A DNA stretch of 64,000 bases from Candidatus Heimdallarchaeota archaeon. GTDB lineage: Archaea; Asgardarchaeota; Heimdallarchaeia; Heimdallarchaeales; Kariarchaeaceae. The position numbers were made by a program, and so were the translations under genes. The stretch is taken from NCBI GenBank assembly GCA_030149205.1, contig JASBSB010000007.1, forward strand, positions 548,473-612,472. Direction: 5' to 3'. The notes beneath the pieces are model-generated. The model ran no database searches and was not told the DNA's origin. It saw only the letters and a program-made list of their open reading frames with translations. Positions 18,289 to 26,447 of the stretch are shown piece after piece. Every line of letters starts with the position of its first letter. The stretch's first letter is position 1.

Positions 18289-19344
18289 TTGAAAATTCTA
18301 GAAATAACTGAATCATTTCCAGATGCCCGGGTTGAAAAAACAATACAAAGTGAGCTAAAATTTGGTCATAAAGTGTCTGCACTAGGTATCAACCTTCATA
18401 AGAAAGAAGTTGTTCCTGATCAGCATGAGGTAAACGTAAGTACAAAAGAGATTGTTTTTAATACTAAAAAAGCAAATAAGAAAATTCAGGATAAAATCAA
18501 GGAGATCGATCCTGATCTGATACACGTCCATAATATCTTCTTTGCACAGTCGGTTGCTGAATTAAACTTCCCATTTATTTATAATGATCATGAAGCTTGG
18601 TCTCTTCAAGAAAGAGCAAATCACTCATTAATTCTCCCTTGGAATAAAGAATTTTTGAAGAAAAAGTTTACTATGCCCTATCGGTACTTAAAGTTTAAAC
18701 ATTGGGAAAAGCGGATTTTTAAAAAGGCTAAGGCTGTCATTGTTGTTAACGTTAACCTGCAATCCATATATGAAACCAAGTGTAAAAATGTCATAACTAT
18801 TCCGAACTGCCCACCCTTATCTGAGGTCAAACCAGTTTGGAAGAAAGCGTTAGAAAGTCAACGGGATTTTGATACAGTATATGTTGGAAATGATTTCAGA
18901 AAAAAATCTATGCCCATGCGTCAGAGCTTTGACGCGTACAAAGCCCTACAAAAGAGTAACCTTAAAGTTTTATTAGTTGGGGAAAAAATTGCAGGAAGAA
19001 CAAAAAACTTTGAATCTGTAGGGTGGGTTGATCATTCTAAAATTTATGAATACTTGGTCAGAGCAAAAACAGGTTTGATACCATGGAAACACAATGATTT
19101 TCATAAGTACATCAACCCTAACAAATATTATATGTATCTACACTCGGGAGCATTGCCCTTGCTTCCAATGGGGATGCAAACGCTCAATGATCCACTAAGT
19201 GTGAAAATCAATGACACAAAAAATATAGTTGAAATAATAAACCAAAATAAAAACTCTCATGAACCTGAAGATATGATCAAGATTGCAAAGATAGTGGGGA
19301 TTTGGGAGAATTACGAAGATCAACTTAAAGATGTACTTTCCTAA
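18289..19344 (+). CDS. Glycosyltransferase (GT-B, GT4-like)
   Basis: A 351-residue cytoplasmic protein with a GT-B layout: N-terminal MKILEITESFPDARVEKTI and DPDLIHVHNIFFAQS (donor-independent half), a linker, then VYVGNDFRKKSMPM, LKVLLVGEKIAG, GWVDHSKIYEYLVRAKTGLIPWK and a terminal helix. This suits transfer of a sugar from a nucleotide or lipid donor in glycan synthesis. The usual E-x7-E motif is not obvious, so the family call is general. TTG start. A damaged gene follows directly. Confidence 0.75.
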   Translation: MKILEITESFPDARVEKTIQSELKFGHKVSALGINLHKKEVVPDQHEVNVSTKEIVFNTKKANKKIQDKIKEIDPDLIHVHNIFFAQSVAELNFPFIYNDHEAWSLQERANHSLILPWNKEFLKKKFTMPYRYLKFKHWEKRIFKKAKAVIVVNVNLQSIYETKCKNVITIPNCPPLSEVKPVWKKALESQRDFDTVYVGNDFRKKSMPMRQSFDAYKALQKSNLKVLLVGEKIAGRTKNFESVGWVDHSKIYEYLVRAKTGLIPWKHNDFHKYINPNKYYMYLHSGALPLLPMGMQTLNDPLSVKINDTKNIVEIINQNKNSHEPEDMIKIAKIVGIWENYEDQLKDVLS

Positions 19345-19509
19345 TCTCTTCTTTGCACAACAACCAGGCAAACAGAAAATGAATGTTGAAATTTAGGTTT
19401 GTTAAATCTTCCTAAAATTAATTAATTTACAGGATATAACAACTGACGACCTAATTTAAAAGGTTTAATCATAATACTTTTATCCATAACCCAATTCGTA
19501 AATCATTGA

Positions 19510-19749
19510 ACATACAGCAGTTTACAAAAATCCTTATTGAACGACCTAGTAGTGGAAGATACCTATTACATTTCAGATAATGATTGGTCAATTAAATTTT
19601 TGAAATATGATAGAAGTCCAAAAGAGGCAGTTAAAAAGGATGAGAAGAAGGTTTATTTTCTCACTCACCCCGTATCATGGAATAATTCTTTGCTTAGAAG
19701 GCTTTCAATTAAAAACTACATTCGCTATTGTGGTCAAGATAATGTCTAA
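19510..19749 (+). pseudogene. C-terminal remnant resembling polysaccharide-deacetylase-like proteins
   Basis: The frame is open from after a TGA at 19507 to a TAA at 19747. The sequence DTYYISDNDWSIKF and KKVYFLTHPVSWNNSLLRRL resembles the last strand-helix part of polysaccharide-deacetylase-like proteins (YISDS...LTHPxxW, from memory). Only about 75 residues remain and no good start exists, so I read it as a truncated gene left next to a glycosyltransferase. A short independent gene with a TTG start at 19537 is possible. Confidence 0.4.
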
Positions 19750-19763
19750 GGGTTTTGATCAGC

Positions 19764-19934
19764 TCAAATTAATAACTGTTCTATTGTTCTTTGATTTTTG
19801 AGGACTTCTAGCTCATAAATCAAATACTCAATTAGGCTTGACCGCTCATTTTCATCAAGACTTAGTGAGGTAAGCTCCTCCTTAACTATCTTAATAATAT
19901 TGAGCATTGTAATAAATTTGTCTTTTTCGTTCAT
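19764..19934 (-). CDS. Small helical hypothetical protein
   Basis: 56 residues from the inner ATG at 19934 (MNEKDKFITMLNIIKIVKEE), acidic and fully helical with a leucine-rich heptad-like pattern. The longer ORF-track start at 20024 adds an implausible Phe-rich extension and overlaps the exonuclease gene. A TATATTTT box lies close upstream. No family recognised; it may simply be a small regulator or a chance frame. Confidence 0.4.
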   Translation of the reverse strand: MNEKDKFITMLNIIKIVKEELTSLSLDENERSSLIEYLIYELEVLKNQRTIEQLLI

Positions 19935-19998
19935 ACAAAATATATCCACATTGTTAATATAAAAAAATCTGAAACTCAGAGAGAATTGAAACTGAATT

Positions 19999-20553
19999 TT
20001 ACGTGGTATATTCATATCTATCAACTAATACAGACAAGATCTCTGCGGAATAATATGCATCGTCTACCGCACGATGTCCAACAAACTTATTTAATTCTTT
20101 TCCAGTAAGAAGTTTCCAAGCTTCCTTCAAACGTGGATACTTCAGTCCGTGATATCTATGCCTGATATTACATATTGGTGTGCAGAATTCCATGAGGCAG
20201 GGCTGGAGAATGATGCCCATTGATTCTAAGCTGAAAGGCTCATATCGAAGGAACTTACCTAGATCATAGGCAACATTATACATCGTCACTCTCTGTCCCG
20301 ATAGCAGGGATTTTAACTCATTTACAACTGTATTTATATCTGTGCCATTGTAAACATCACTTAGATCTAAGGATGAATGTTTAAATATCCAGGCATTTTT
20401 CTGTTCATCAGTTAGTTCTGCAGAATTGTACTTTATAACAGTATTATACTCTCTCTCAATTGCTCCAGTTTGGATATTATATGAGCATATACCCACTTCG
20501 AAAACCCTGTCTCGCGGAAAGCCATATAATCCAGAAGTTTCTGTGTCAATCAC
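19999..20553 (-). CDS. DEDDh-family 3'-5' exonuclease
   Basis: A 184-residue exonuclease of the DnaQ/RNase T fold. Exo I is IDTETSG, exo II is NVAYDLGKFL and exo III is GHRAVDDAYYSAEI with the catalytic His, so the D-E-D-D-H set is complete. It removes nucleotides from 3' ends of DNA or RNA with two metals. The only standard start is a GTG that makes the protein begin VIDTETSG, clipping the first strand; the frame stays open upstream (NNKIYVIDTETSG) without ATG/GTG/TTG. A non-standard ATT/ATA/CTG start after AAGGGGGG is possible. Confidence 0.8.
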   Translation of the reverse strand: MIDTETSGLYGFPRDRVFEVGICSYNIQTGAIEREYNTVIKYNSAELTDEQKNAWIFKHSSLDLSDVYNGTDINTVVNELKSLLSGQRVTMYNVAYDLGKFLRYEPFSLESMGIILQPCLMEFCTPICNIRHRYHGLKYPRLKEAWKLLTGKELNKFVGHRAVDDAYYSAEILSVLVDRYEYTT

Positions 20554-20708
20554 ATAAATTTTGTTGTTCAGTATAATCCCCCCTTGGAGATAAAGTTTCT
20601 TCGGACTTCTAAGTTAAAATTGTTGCTTAATTTCAGTAGTAATTTAATAAATTTCTGAATATAATTAGATCATTATTAGAGAAATAGTGTAAAAAATGTG
20701 GGTTTATT

Positions 20709-21344
20709 TCACAGGGTGTTAAAGGCCCTGTCTCCTGCATCTCCAAGTCCTGGGACAATGTAGCCATGATCATTGAGGATGTCATCGACAGCTCCTGCAT
20801 AAATTTCAATATCTGGAAAAGCCTTCTCCAGTCTCTGAATACCAAACTTTGCTGCAATAGCGCAAAGTATGATCACTTTCTTAGGTTTATTGGCCTTTAT
20901 CTCAGCCATTGCAGAGAGTAAGGTAGACGCTGATGCCAACATAGGGTCAACAAGGAATACAATGTGATTTTCAATTGGTGGTATCTTAGAATAATTTGTC
21001 AGGATCTCAAAATTCTTTCCATTTTCATCTAACATCTTTCCCCTTGAAGCAGAAATAAGGCCAATATGGGAGGCAGGAAGCTCTTCTACAACCCCGTCAA
21101 TCATTGGAAGCGCAGCTCTTAAAATACCCACAACGGTTATCTGATCCGCTAATTTGTTATAAGTCGCGACCCCTAGAGGTGTTGTGACCTGTTCGCTCTT
21201 GACATCAATGGATGTCACTGCTTCATAAATCAAAAACCTTCCTAATTTGAATAGAAAGTAACGAAAATCCTGTGGAGGTGTATTTTTATCCCTCAACCTC
21301 GCCACTATAGTCGATGCCAGTGGATTTGATAAAATTTTGTACAT
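20709..21344 (-). CDS. upp: Uracil phosphoribosyltransferase
   Basis: Salvages uracil with PRPP to UMP in the cytoplasm. 211 residues, family length. Recognised by IVGILRAALPMIDG, the PRPP loop VDPMLASASTLLSA and the C-terminal uracil-binding PGLGDAGDRAFNT. The start ATG at 21344 gives MYKILSNPLASTIVARLRD, matching the family N-terminus. It stands alone between the exonuclease and the M20 peptidase. Confidence 0.95.
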   Translation of the reverse strand: MYKILSNPLASTIVARLRDKNTPPQDFRYFLFKLGRFLIYEAVTSIDVKSEQVTTPLGVATYNKLADQITVVGILRAALPMIDGVVEELPASHIGLISASRGKMLDENGKNFEILTNYSKIPPIENHIVFLVDPMLASASTLLSAMAEIKANKPKKVIILCAIAAKFGIQRLEKAFPDIEIYAGAVDDILNDHGYIVPGLGDAGDRAFNTL

Positions 21345-21519
21345 TATGTCGTCTGTAAATTAAGGACTTTGAATATTTCTGTTGATTTTGTGGATAAATG
21401 TGTTTTAACTTTATTGATTTAAGGAAAGGCAAATTATCTGGTTTCCAGATCCCCATTCATAAGCTATACAAATAGAAATTACAACATCGTTGTACTTTTT
21501 AGATTTATATCTCACCTAT

Positions 21520-22893
21520 CTACTGTTCTGAAAGGTTCATGATCAATTTTGCAGTTGATACAACCCCAAATTTAAAAAAATTTAGATCCAAATTCTCATT
21601 AGGTGCGTGATTGTTTTCGTCTGGCAAAGCGTAAGGAACCAAAAAGCTTGGGATTTTGAGGTGTTCTGGAAACAGATAGATAGGAAGTGACCCCCCTAAC
21701 CGTGGTACAATCAGGGGTTCCACTTCGAATCCACTCCTCACAGCATCAACAATGATATTTAGGTAAGGTGAACTGAGTGTAGAATTAACCGCCTCCATTG
21801 GTTGTTCCCACTCTATGCTGAAACTTCCCTCTTTAATTTCGTGTTCTCTTTGCCAATTTGTGATAAAGGTCGAAATTAGTTCTTTCACCTCAGAAGACCT
21901 AAGATTTGGTACAAGCCTACAATCTATACTTGCCGTCACTTCAGAGGGTATAATGGTTCTTCTATCTAATTCCACTCCACCACCTCTGATTCCATTGATA
22001 TTGAAAGTGGGTAAAAATTGATTCATTTCCATCAAGCTTGCAGCTCTTATTGGTCTAGCCCTGTTGATACCTTTTTCCTCGATTATTTTGTCATAAATTT
22101 CTTTCAAATTCCTCAAAGCCTCCCTCTCCTTACTGGTGGGTGGCAAAACCTTATCGTAAAAACCATGTATCTTAGACTCACCATCTGGATTTATCATATC
22201 TGTTAAGAGGTCAAGCATAGTTCGAATAGATGATCTTGCCAAACCACCGAAATTACCTGAATGTATATCTTCCCTATTTAATTTCAATTTGATCTGAAAT
22301 CCAAGAATTCCTCTGACTGATCCAACGACGCTTGGCTTATCCATACTTAGAGAAGGGCCATCCGAAATATAGACAAAATCAGCATGAAGCAGGTCACCAT
22401 GATTGGCAAAGAAGTGTGGGAGTGAGTAACTCCCCACCTCTTCGTCACCATCTAAAACAAATTTTATGTTTATCTTATCAAAAACCTCAAGATATTTTTC
22501 ATTCAGAAACCTAAGTGCTAAGATATGAGCATAATGTTGACCTTTGTTATCTGCTGACCCTCTCCCAAACAATTTGCCATTTTCGTCCCACGGAACAAAT
22601 GGATCTTTTTTCCAAAGTGATAGATCACCCTCAGGTTGTACATCATAATGACCATATACCAAAATAGTTGGGTTCTCAGGTGACGAAAGCCTTTCACCAA
22701 AAACCACAGGGTTCCCATTCGTCTCATAAAGCCTAGTCTTAAGATTACAACTCTCTAGTAATGATTTAGCATATTTAGCACATTCTAAGACTTCTTCTTT
22801 ATGTTTGGATCGGCTTTTCAATTTGATATATGTTTTTAATTCCTTTTTATATTCCGTTTTATCTATCCATTCAAGCACTTCTTGTCTAAGCAT
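21520..22893 (-). CDS. M20-family metallo-dipeptidase
   Basis: 457 residues with the di-zinc M20 pattern: YGHYDVQPEG (first His and Asp), GRGSADNKGQ (bridging Asp), DGDEEVGS (catalytic Glu and ligand), and a dimerisation domain between residues about 200 and 320. Length and the VQPEGD form fit the CNDP-like dipeptidase group. It probably hydrolyses dipeptides or related amides in the cytoplasm. LysK of the LysW pathway is also M20 but shorter, so I do not assign that role. ATG start. Confidence 0.88.
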   Translation of the reverse strand: MLRQEVLEWIDKTEYKKELKTYIKLKSRSKHKEEVLECAKYAKSLLESCNLKTRLYETNGNPVVFGERLSSPENPTILVYGHYDVQPEGDLSLWKKDPFVPWDENGKLFGRGSADNKGQHYAHILALRFLNEKYLEVFDKINIKFVLDGDEEVGSYSLPHFFANHGDLLHADFVYISDGPSLSMDKPSVVGSVRGILGFQIKLKLNREDIHSGNFGGLARSSIRTMLDLLTDMINPDGESKIHGFYDKVLPPTSKEREALRNLKEIYDKIIEEKGINRARPIRAASLMEMNQFLPTFNINGIRGGGVELDRRTIIPSEVTASIDCRLVPNLRSSEVKELISTFITNWQREHEIKEGSFSIEWEQPMEAVNSTLSSPYLNIIVDAVRSGFEVEPLIVPRLGGSLPIYLFPEHLKIPSFLVPYALPDENNHAPNENLDLNFFKFGVVSTAKLIMNLSEQ

Positions 22894-23022
22894 ATACTCT
22901 CAGAGTAAGAGAATTTTATAATTCTTCTGCATTGGCTAATATTTGAAAAAAAATGCAAATTTAGAGAAAGAGAAACGGTTAAATACTGGCATAAAATACT
23001 AAACCATCATATAGGTGATACT

Positions 23023-23397
23023 ATGGATGAGGAATGTTATTCAGATCATTTAGAATTTCCAGTAACAGATATTCTTGAAGCTAAGGAATTCTATTCAGAG
23101 GTTTTTGGATGGGGAGACAAGATGCAGGACTGGGGAGATGAATATGTACTTGTAACGGTTAAACCTGACACCCCAAGTTTTGGAATTGGTCTGGTGAAAA
23201 AGATGCCTAAAGAGAAAAATCAGGTGATAATAGTTATGCGAACACCAGATATTGAGGAGACCCTAAAGAGGGTTAAAAAAGCAGGTGGCAAGATCACTCG
23301 AGAAAAGTTTGAGATTGATCCGGAGGTTGGGCATGGTGCTTATTTTGAGGATATCTTCGGAAATGTCTGGGGGCTTCATTCACCCCCAAAACAATAA
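23023..23397 (+). CDS. VOC/glyoxalase-like protein
   Basis: A 124-residue single-module VOC protein: HLEFPVTDILEAKEFYSEVFGW at the N-terminus, VKKAGGKITREKFEI in the middle, and GAYFEDIFGNVWGLHSP at the end. This resembles the bleomycin-resistance/glyoxalase class that often detoxifies small molecules. Start ATG preceded by AGGTGAT. Substrate unknown; it shares little beyond fold with the VOC protein at 15943. Confidence 0.82.
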   Translation: MDEECYSDHLEFPVTDILEAKEFYSEVFGWGDKMQDWGDEYVLVTVKPDTPSFGIGLVKKMPKEKNQVIIVMRTPDIEETLKRVKKAGGKITREKFEIDPEVGHGAYFEDIFGNVWGLHSPPKQ

Positions 23398-23479
23398 GTG
23401 GTTGTCAACTATAGGAAATTATCAGAAAAATATGCCTTGATTAAGTGAGTTTAAAAATTCATCTTATCTCAGACTCGTA

Positions 23480-24652
23480 ATGCTATCTGACGTCACAGAA
23501 GTTTGGAAACAAATTCAAATAAATTTTAAATTTTCCTTTACGTTGTTTGTGTTTACCATAATCCTAGGTATTTGGAACAGCGAATCCCCTGCAACTCTCC
23601 CAGCAGGCTTTTTACTTATTCATATTCACACAGGTACCCTCGCCTGGATCTTTTTCCTTTTATTTACGTTATTTGTAAAATATGCCAATGATTTATCCGA
23701 ACTGACTGAAAAACAATTAAAGCAGTTCAAGATGTTTTCTTACTACAACATTGTTGTATTTACACTTTATATTCTTAGTTTCTACTTAGCCTTAAATTTC
23801 AACAGTTTAGTTATGTTATTGGCTATAATGGCACTACTGGCCTGGGGTGGGATTGTACAGGCAGCAGTACTCACATTCACAATTCTAAGAGGTTTATCAA
23901 AGAAGAATACTGGCTTTTATGAGGTTTTTGCCTCAATGGTCATGGCAGTCTTAGCTGGGGCAGTTGGACTAGAACGAGCAGTCATGCTTGGTTTAAACCG
24001 TATGGGTTCTGGTACAGGAGATATCGCACTGAGTCATGCAGTTTTTATGAACGTTGGACTTGTTCTTCTTGGTGTTATCGGTTTTCTTCACCTTGCTCTA
24101 ATTTCTAGAGAAAATTCATTCCTAGGTAAAATCGAAATGTATTCTCTTATCTTTGCGGCTGTAATGCTTAGTACTTCTTATCGGGTTTATTCCATCCCAA
24201 TGTTTGTGGTAGGGTATATTCTCTTACTTTTAGGTCTTGGCCTGTTTTTCTTAGCTTTGATAAAGGAGGGAAACTTATTTGGAAAACTAATGGAAGTTGG
24301 AGAGAGCTATCTTGGATGGTCAACCTTGTTCATAATCATTTATTTTGGAATTCAAACCTACATTTTAACTCTACTACTCAATTCTGGCTTTCCTCTTGTA
24401 TCAAATATTAACACAGCAGCTTTTCATAGCTTATATTTGGGTGTGGCTACCAATTTTCTCCTTGGTGCATTTGTGGTTGATTATCTCTCAGAATTAAAGA
24501 TGTCTAAAATTGTTCTAGCTCTTGTGATAATCTTCAATCTTTCATTGTTAGGGTTTATCATTAGTTTACTCTTGAGTACATCATTACATATCGCAGCTCT
24601 CATGGGAATAGCATTGTTAATACTGATAGGTTATTACTTTTCTCAATCATAA
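23480..24652 (+). CDS. Polytopic membrane protein with conserved histidines
   Basis: 390 residues with about 11-12 predicted membrane helices and short loops. Membrane histidines occur at LIHIHTGTLAW, ALSHAVFMNVG, IGFLHLALI and AFHSLYLGVATN. The first motif recalls uncharacterised relatives of heme-copper oxidase subunit I (NnrS/cbb3-like), where such residues bind heme. This is only a resemblance; other integral membrane families cannot be excluded. arsC follows 73 bp downstream on the same strand with its own likely promoter. Confidence 0.55.
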   Translation: MLSDVTEVWKQIQINFKFSFTLFVFTIILGIWNSESPATLPAGFLLIHIHTGTLAWIFFLLFTLFVKYANDLSELTEKQLKQFKMFSYYNIVVFTLYILSFYLALNFNSLVMLLAIMALLAWGGIVQAAVLTFTILRGLSKKNTGFYEVFASMVMAVLAGAVGLERAVMLGLNRMGSGTGDIALSHAVFMNVGLVLLGVIGFLHLALISRENSFLGKIEMYSLIFAAVMLSTSYRVYSIPMFVVGYILLLLGLGLFFLALIKEGNLFGKLMEVGESYLGWSTLFIIIYFGIQTYILTLLLNSGFPLVSNINTAAFHSLYLGVATNFLLGAFVVDYLSELKMSKIVLALVIIFNLSLLGFIISLLLSTSLHIAALMGIALLILIGYYFSQS

Positions 24653-24725
24653 AATATTGTAACTGAATATTTGATACATCTTTGGACTGAAACATATTTA
24701 ACATAAAGTTTAAACCCTTAAGTAA

Positions 24726-25142
24726 ATGAACAAAAAAGTTCTTTTTATCTGTACGCATAATTCCGCCCGTTCTCAGATGGCTGAGGGATTAACCAATCAT
24801 TTCTTTCCAGATGTTCAAGCCTTTAGTGCAGGAACAGAAAAGACTCGTGTGAAACCTGAAGCAATAGAGGCACTGAAAGAAATTGATATAGATATCAGCC
24901 ACCACACCTCCAAAACGACCGAGGCCTTTCTTAATGATCAATTTGATCTGGTTGTCACTGTCTGTGATAGCGCAAAGGAATCTTGCCCTTTCTTCCCAAA
25001 TGCAAAATTGCGGGCTCATGCTGGGTTTAAAGATCCCTCTGATATTACAGATCCGAAGGAGAGACTTTTAGCATTTAAAAGAACCCGAGATGAGATTTTA
25101 GACTGGTTACATGATAACCTTATGGATTTACTCGAGGACTGA
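24726..25142 (+). CDS. arsC: Arsenate reductase, LMW-phosphatase type
   Basis: 138-residue thioredoxin-coupled arsenate reductase. The phosphatase loop is CTHNSARS (CX5R) near the N-terminus; the redox cysteines are in TVCDSAKESCPFFP; DPSDI provides the general-acid Asp region. It reduces arsenate to arsenite for export. The extra redox cysteines distinguish it from tyrosine phosphatases. No ars regulator or pump lies nearby. Its 3' end overlaps the convergent HAD gene by 23 bp. Confidence 0.9.
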   Translation: MNKKVLFICTHNSARSQMAEGLTNHFFPDVQAFSAGTEKTRVKPEAIEALKEIDIDISHHTSKTTEAFLNDQFDLVVTVCDSAKESCPFFPNAKLRAHAGFKDPSDITDPKERLLAFKRTRDEILDWLHDNLMDLLED

Positions 25143-26118
25143 AAAACTGAAGAAATACATCCCACGTTAACTTACTAGTCATTAGATCATATTTTGCATC
25201 AAAATTTGGGGATGTACACCCTGGGGAAATAACTCTAACAAATTGAAATCTGATAGTATGGTTGTTTTTCTCCGCATTCAACATCATTTTATAATCATTG
25301 ATTGAATCCCCAAACATCACAAGCTGTCTGATTTCTGGATTCTGGTAAATAAGTTGGTTTAAGGCATAAGGATTAGGTTTAAGCAGGCTTTGTCCATTTT
25401 CAACACAATTTTCTATGAAGAATCGAGAATCTGGCAAGAATAAATCTTCAATCATATTACTCTCAAGAAATAAGTCTAAATCAACCTTGGGTCTTCCAGT
25501 TACCACAGCAAGCTTTACCATTGAAGAGAGCCTCCTCAAATCATTAAAGTCAACCAATAATTGTTCCTTCATGTACAAGGGGTCCGGGTTAAGGTGTTTC
25601 AGATAAGGTATGTTTCCATAAATTTTCTCAAACATCTCATTACCGTAATAAAACTGCTGGAAAATGTTTTCCAATAAATTTGTTGCCAAAATATCACCAT
25701 TGTTTTTGAGAAAGACCGGTGGATTAGCTTGAATTAGGGATAAGTAGCTCTCAGGTTTTGATCCAACTCCATTCAAAAATATCTGAAATTTCTTTACAAA
25801 GTCTCCTGTAAGATTTTGTTCTTTGAAATTCATCTTTTCATACTTTAATCTATCGAATCGACTGTTATTCCCAGATACAATAGAGATCATAAACAGAATA
25901 AACAATGATGCAACATCATAATCTGAATTGAATCCTTCAATCTCTTTCACCCTGCAATAATCATCGAGGTTAAAGAGTATATCTGGGATGTTGTTCCATC
26001 CTAAGACCTCTGTAAGATAAGTTTCAGCGGTCTTAATAGCAGCTACACCATAAGAATGCAATGTGCTGACTAAGGTCTCATCCACATCAAATACAAACAT
26101 GGTGTCAAAATCAGGCAA
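25120..26118 (-). CDS. HAD-superfamily phosphatase, candidate histidinol-phosphatase
   Basis: 332 residues with all four HAD motifs: FVFDVDETLV, VVTGRP, the Lys in LKPNPY and MFGDSINDY. A long helical cap lies between motifs I and II (subclass IA). The cap start contains EGFNSDYD, resembling a conserved GG-N-DWD patch I recall from a cyanobacterial/haloarchaeal HAD group. It is divergent from the his operon, which otherwise lacks histidinol-phosphatase, so that role is plausible but unproven. TTG start in the track; ATG at 26100 is the alternative. Confidence 0.75.
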   Translation of the reverse strand: MPDFDTMFVFDVDETLVSTLHSYGVAAIKTAETYLTEVLGWNNIPDILFNLDDYCRVKEIEGFNSDYDVASLFILFMISIVSGNNSRFDRLKYEKMNFKEQNLTGDFVKKFQIFLNGVGSKPESYLSLIQANPPVFLKNNGDILATNLLENIFQQFYYGNEMFEKIYGNIPYLKHLNPDPLYMKEQLLVDFNDLRRLSSMVKLAVVTGRPKVDLDLFLESNMIEDLFLPDSRFFIENCVENGQSLLKPNPYALNQLIYQNPEIRQLVMFGDSINDYKMMLNAEKNNHTIRFQFVRVISPGCTSPNFDAKYDLMTSKLTWDVFLQFFSPRVNP

Positions 26119-26218
26119 TGTTAATTTTTTAATGTAAACATCTGTTAATTAGGTTCCTATTCACTCATAACTAATCAAAAAAGATGTTCGTTCTTTGTTT
26201 GTTAGACAAGAAACAAGT

Positions 26219-26231
26219 GTTTAAATCTTAG
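26219..26231 (+). promoter_or_regulatory. TATA box of the his leader/operon
   Basis: GTTTAAATCTTAG lies 21-33 nt upstream of the leader ATG at 26252. It is the only good TATA-like element in the right position; none is seen 25-35 nt upstream of hisIE itself. The predicted start of transcription is therefore at or just before the leader ATG, making the leader leaderless and the hisIE message about 200 nt long at its 5' end. Confidence 0.5.
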
Positions 26232-26251
26232 TATGAGCAGAACATATTAAC

Positions 26252-26353
26252 ATGAAATGTGGCATTATCAAAGCAAGAGGAAATTTGAACAGTCGAATTC
26301 AGAATCTAATTGACCTGGTAAGCCACCATCATCATATACATCATCATTTATAA
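26252..26353 (+). CDS. His-rich leader peptide of the histidine operon
   Basis: A 33-residue ORF, too short for the ORF track, starting MKCGIIKARGN and ending SHHHHIHHHL. Codons 25-32 are CAC CAT CAT CAT ATA CAT CAT CAT, seven His out of eight, located 95 nt upstream of hisIE. Enterobacterial his operons carry a functionally similar leader with a His run. Here codons 3-7 also form one arm of a 13-nt inverted repeat with the hisIE RBS region. I infer that translation of this peptide senses charged tRNA-His. A His-rich metal-binding micropeptide is the alternative. Confidence 0.65.
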   Translation: MKCGIIKARGNLNSRIQNLIDLVSHHHHIHHHL

Positions 26354-26441
26354 TTTAACGAACTGCATAAAAGAATCAAAAATTATTTTCTATAAAACCA
26401 ATGTTTGATCTTCTCTGGCTGATAATGCCACAGAAGAAGGT
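26258..26441 (+). promoter_or_regulatory. hisIE: Putative attenuator: competing RNA pairings before hisIE
   Basis: Segment A (26258-26270, TGTGGCATTATCA) is exactly complementary to D' (26420-26432, TGATAATGCCACA). A competing hairpin pairs C (26410-26419, CTTCTCTGGC) with D (26427-26436, GCCACAGAAG): nine pairs, one C-C mismatch and a 7-nt loop. Segment B (26322-26326, GCCAC), which overlaps the first His codon, can pair with GTGGC in A. AGCCA at 26321-26325 matches TGGCT at 26416-26420. The Shine-Dalgarno AAGGT (26437-26441) abuts the hairpin. There is no U-run, so control of translation initiation is more likely than termination. Confidence 0.55.
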
Positions 26442-26447
26442 ACCAAC

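Larger units (their letters stand above)
26119..26447. other. Divergent intergenic region and his leader
   Basis: This 329-bp region separates the HAD gene from hisIE. It contains the his promoter, a 33-codon His-rich leader ORF and an RNA-structure-like segment next to the hisIE ribosome-binding site, each listed separately. 26119-26218 shows nothing else definite; it is A/T-rich and should carry the HAD promoter. Confidence 0.6.

Noticed and set aside
21520-22893. M20 peptidase as LysK of the LysW pathway
   Set aside because: It is about 100 residues longer than LysK, has CNDP-type dipeptidase motifs and lies 17 kb from the lys operon. It could still act in the pathway but nothing in the sequence shows it.
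26233-26250. Five-codon ORF ATGAGCAGAACATATTAA just before the His leader
   Set aside because: Upstream of the predicted transcription start and without features; treated as chance.
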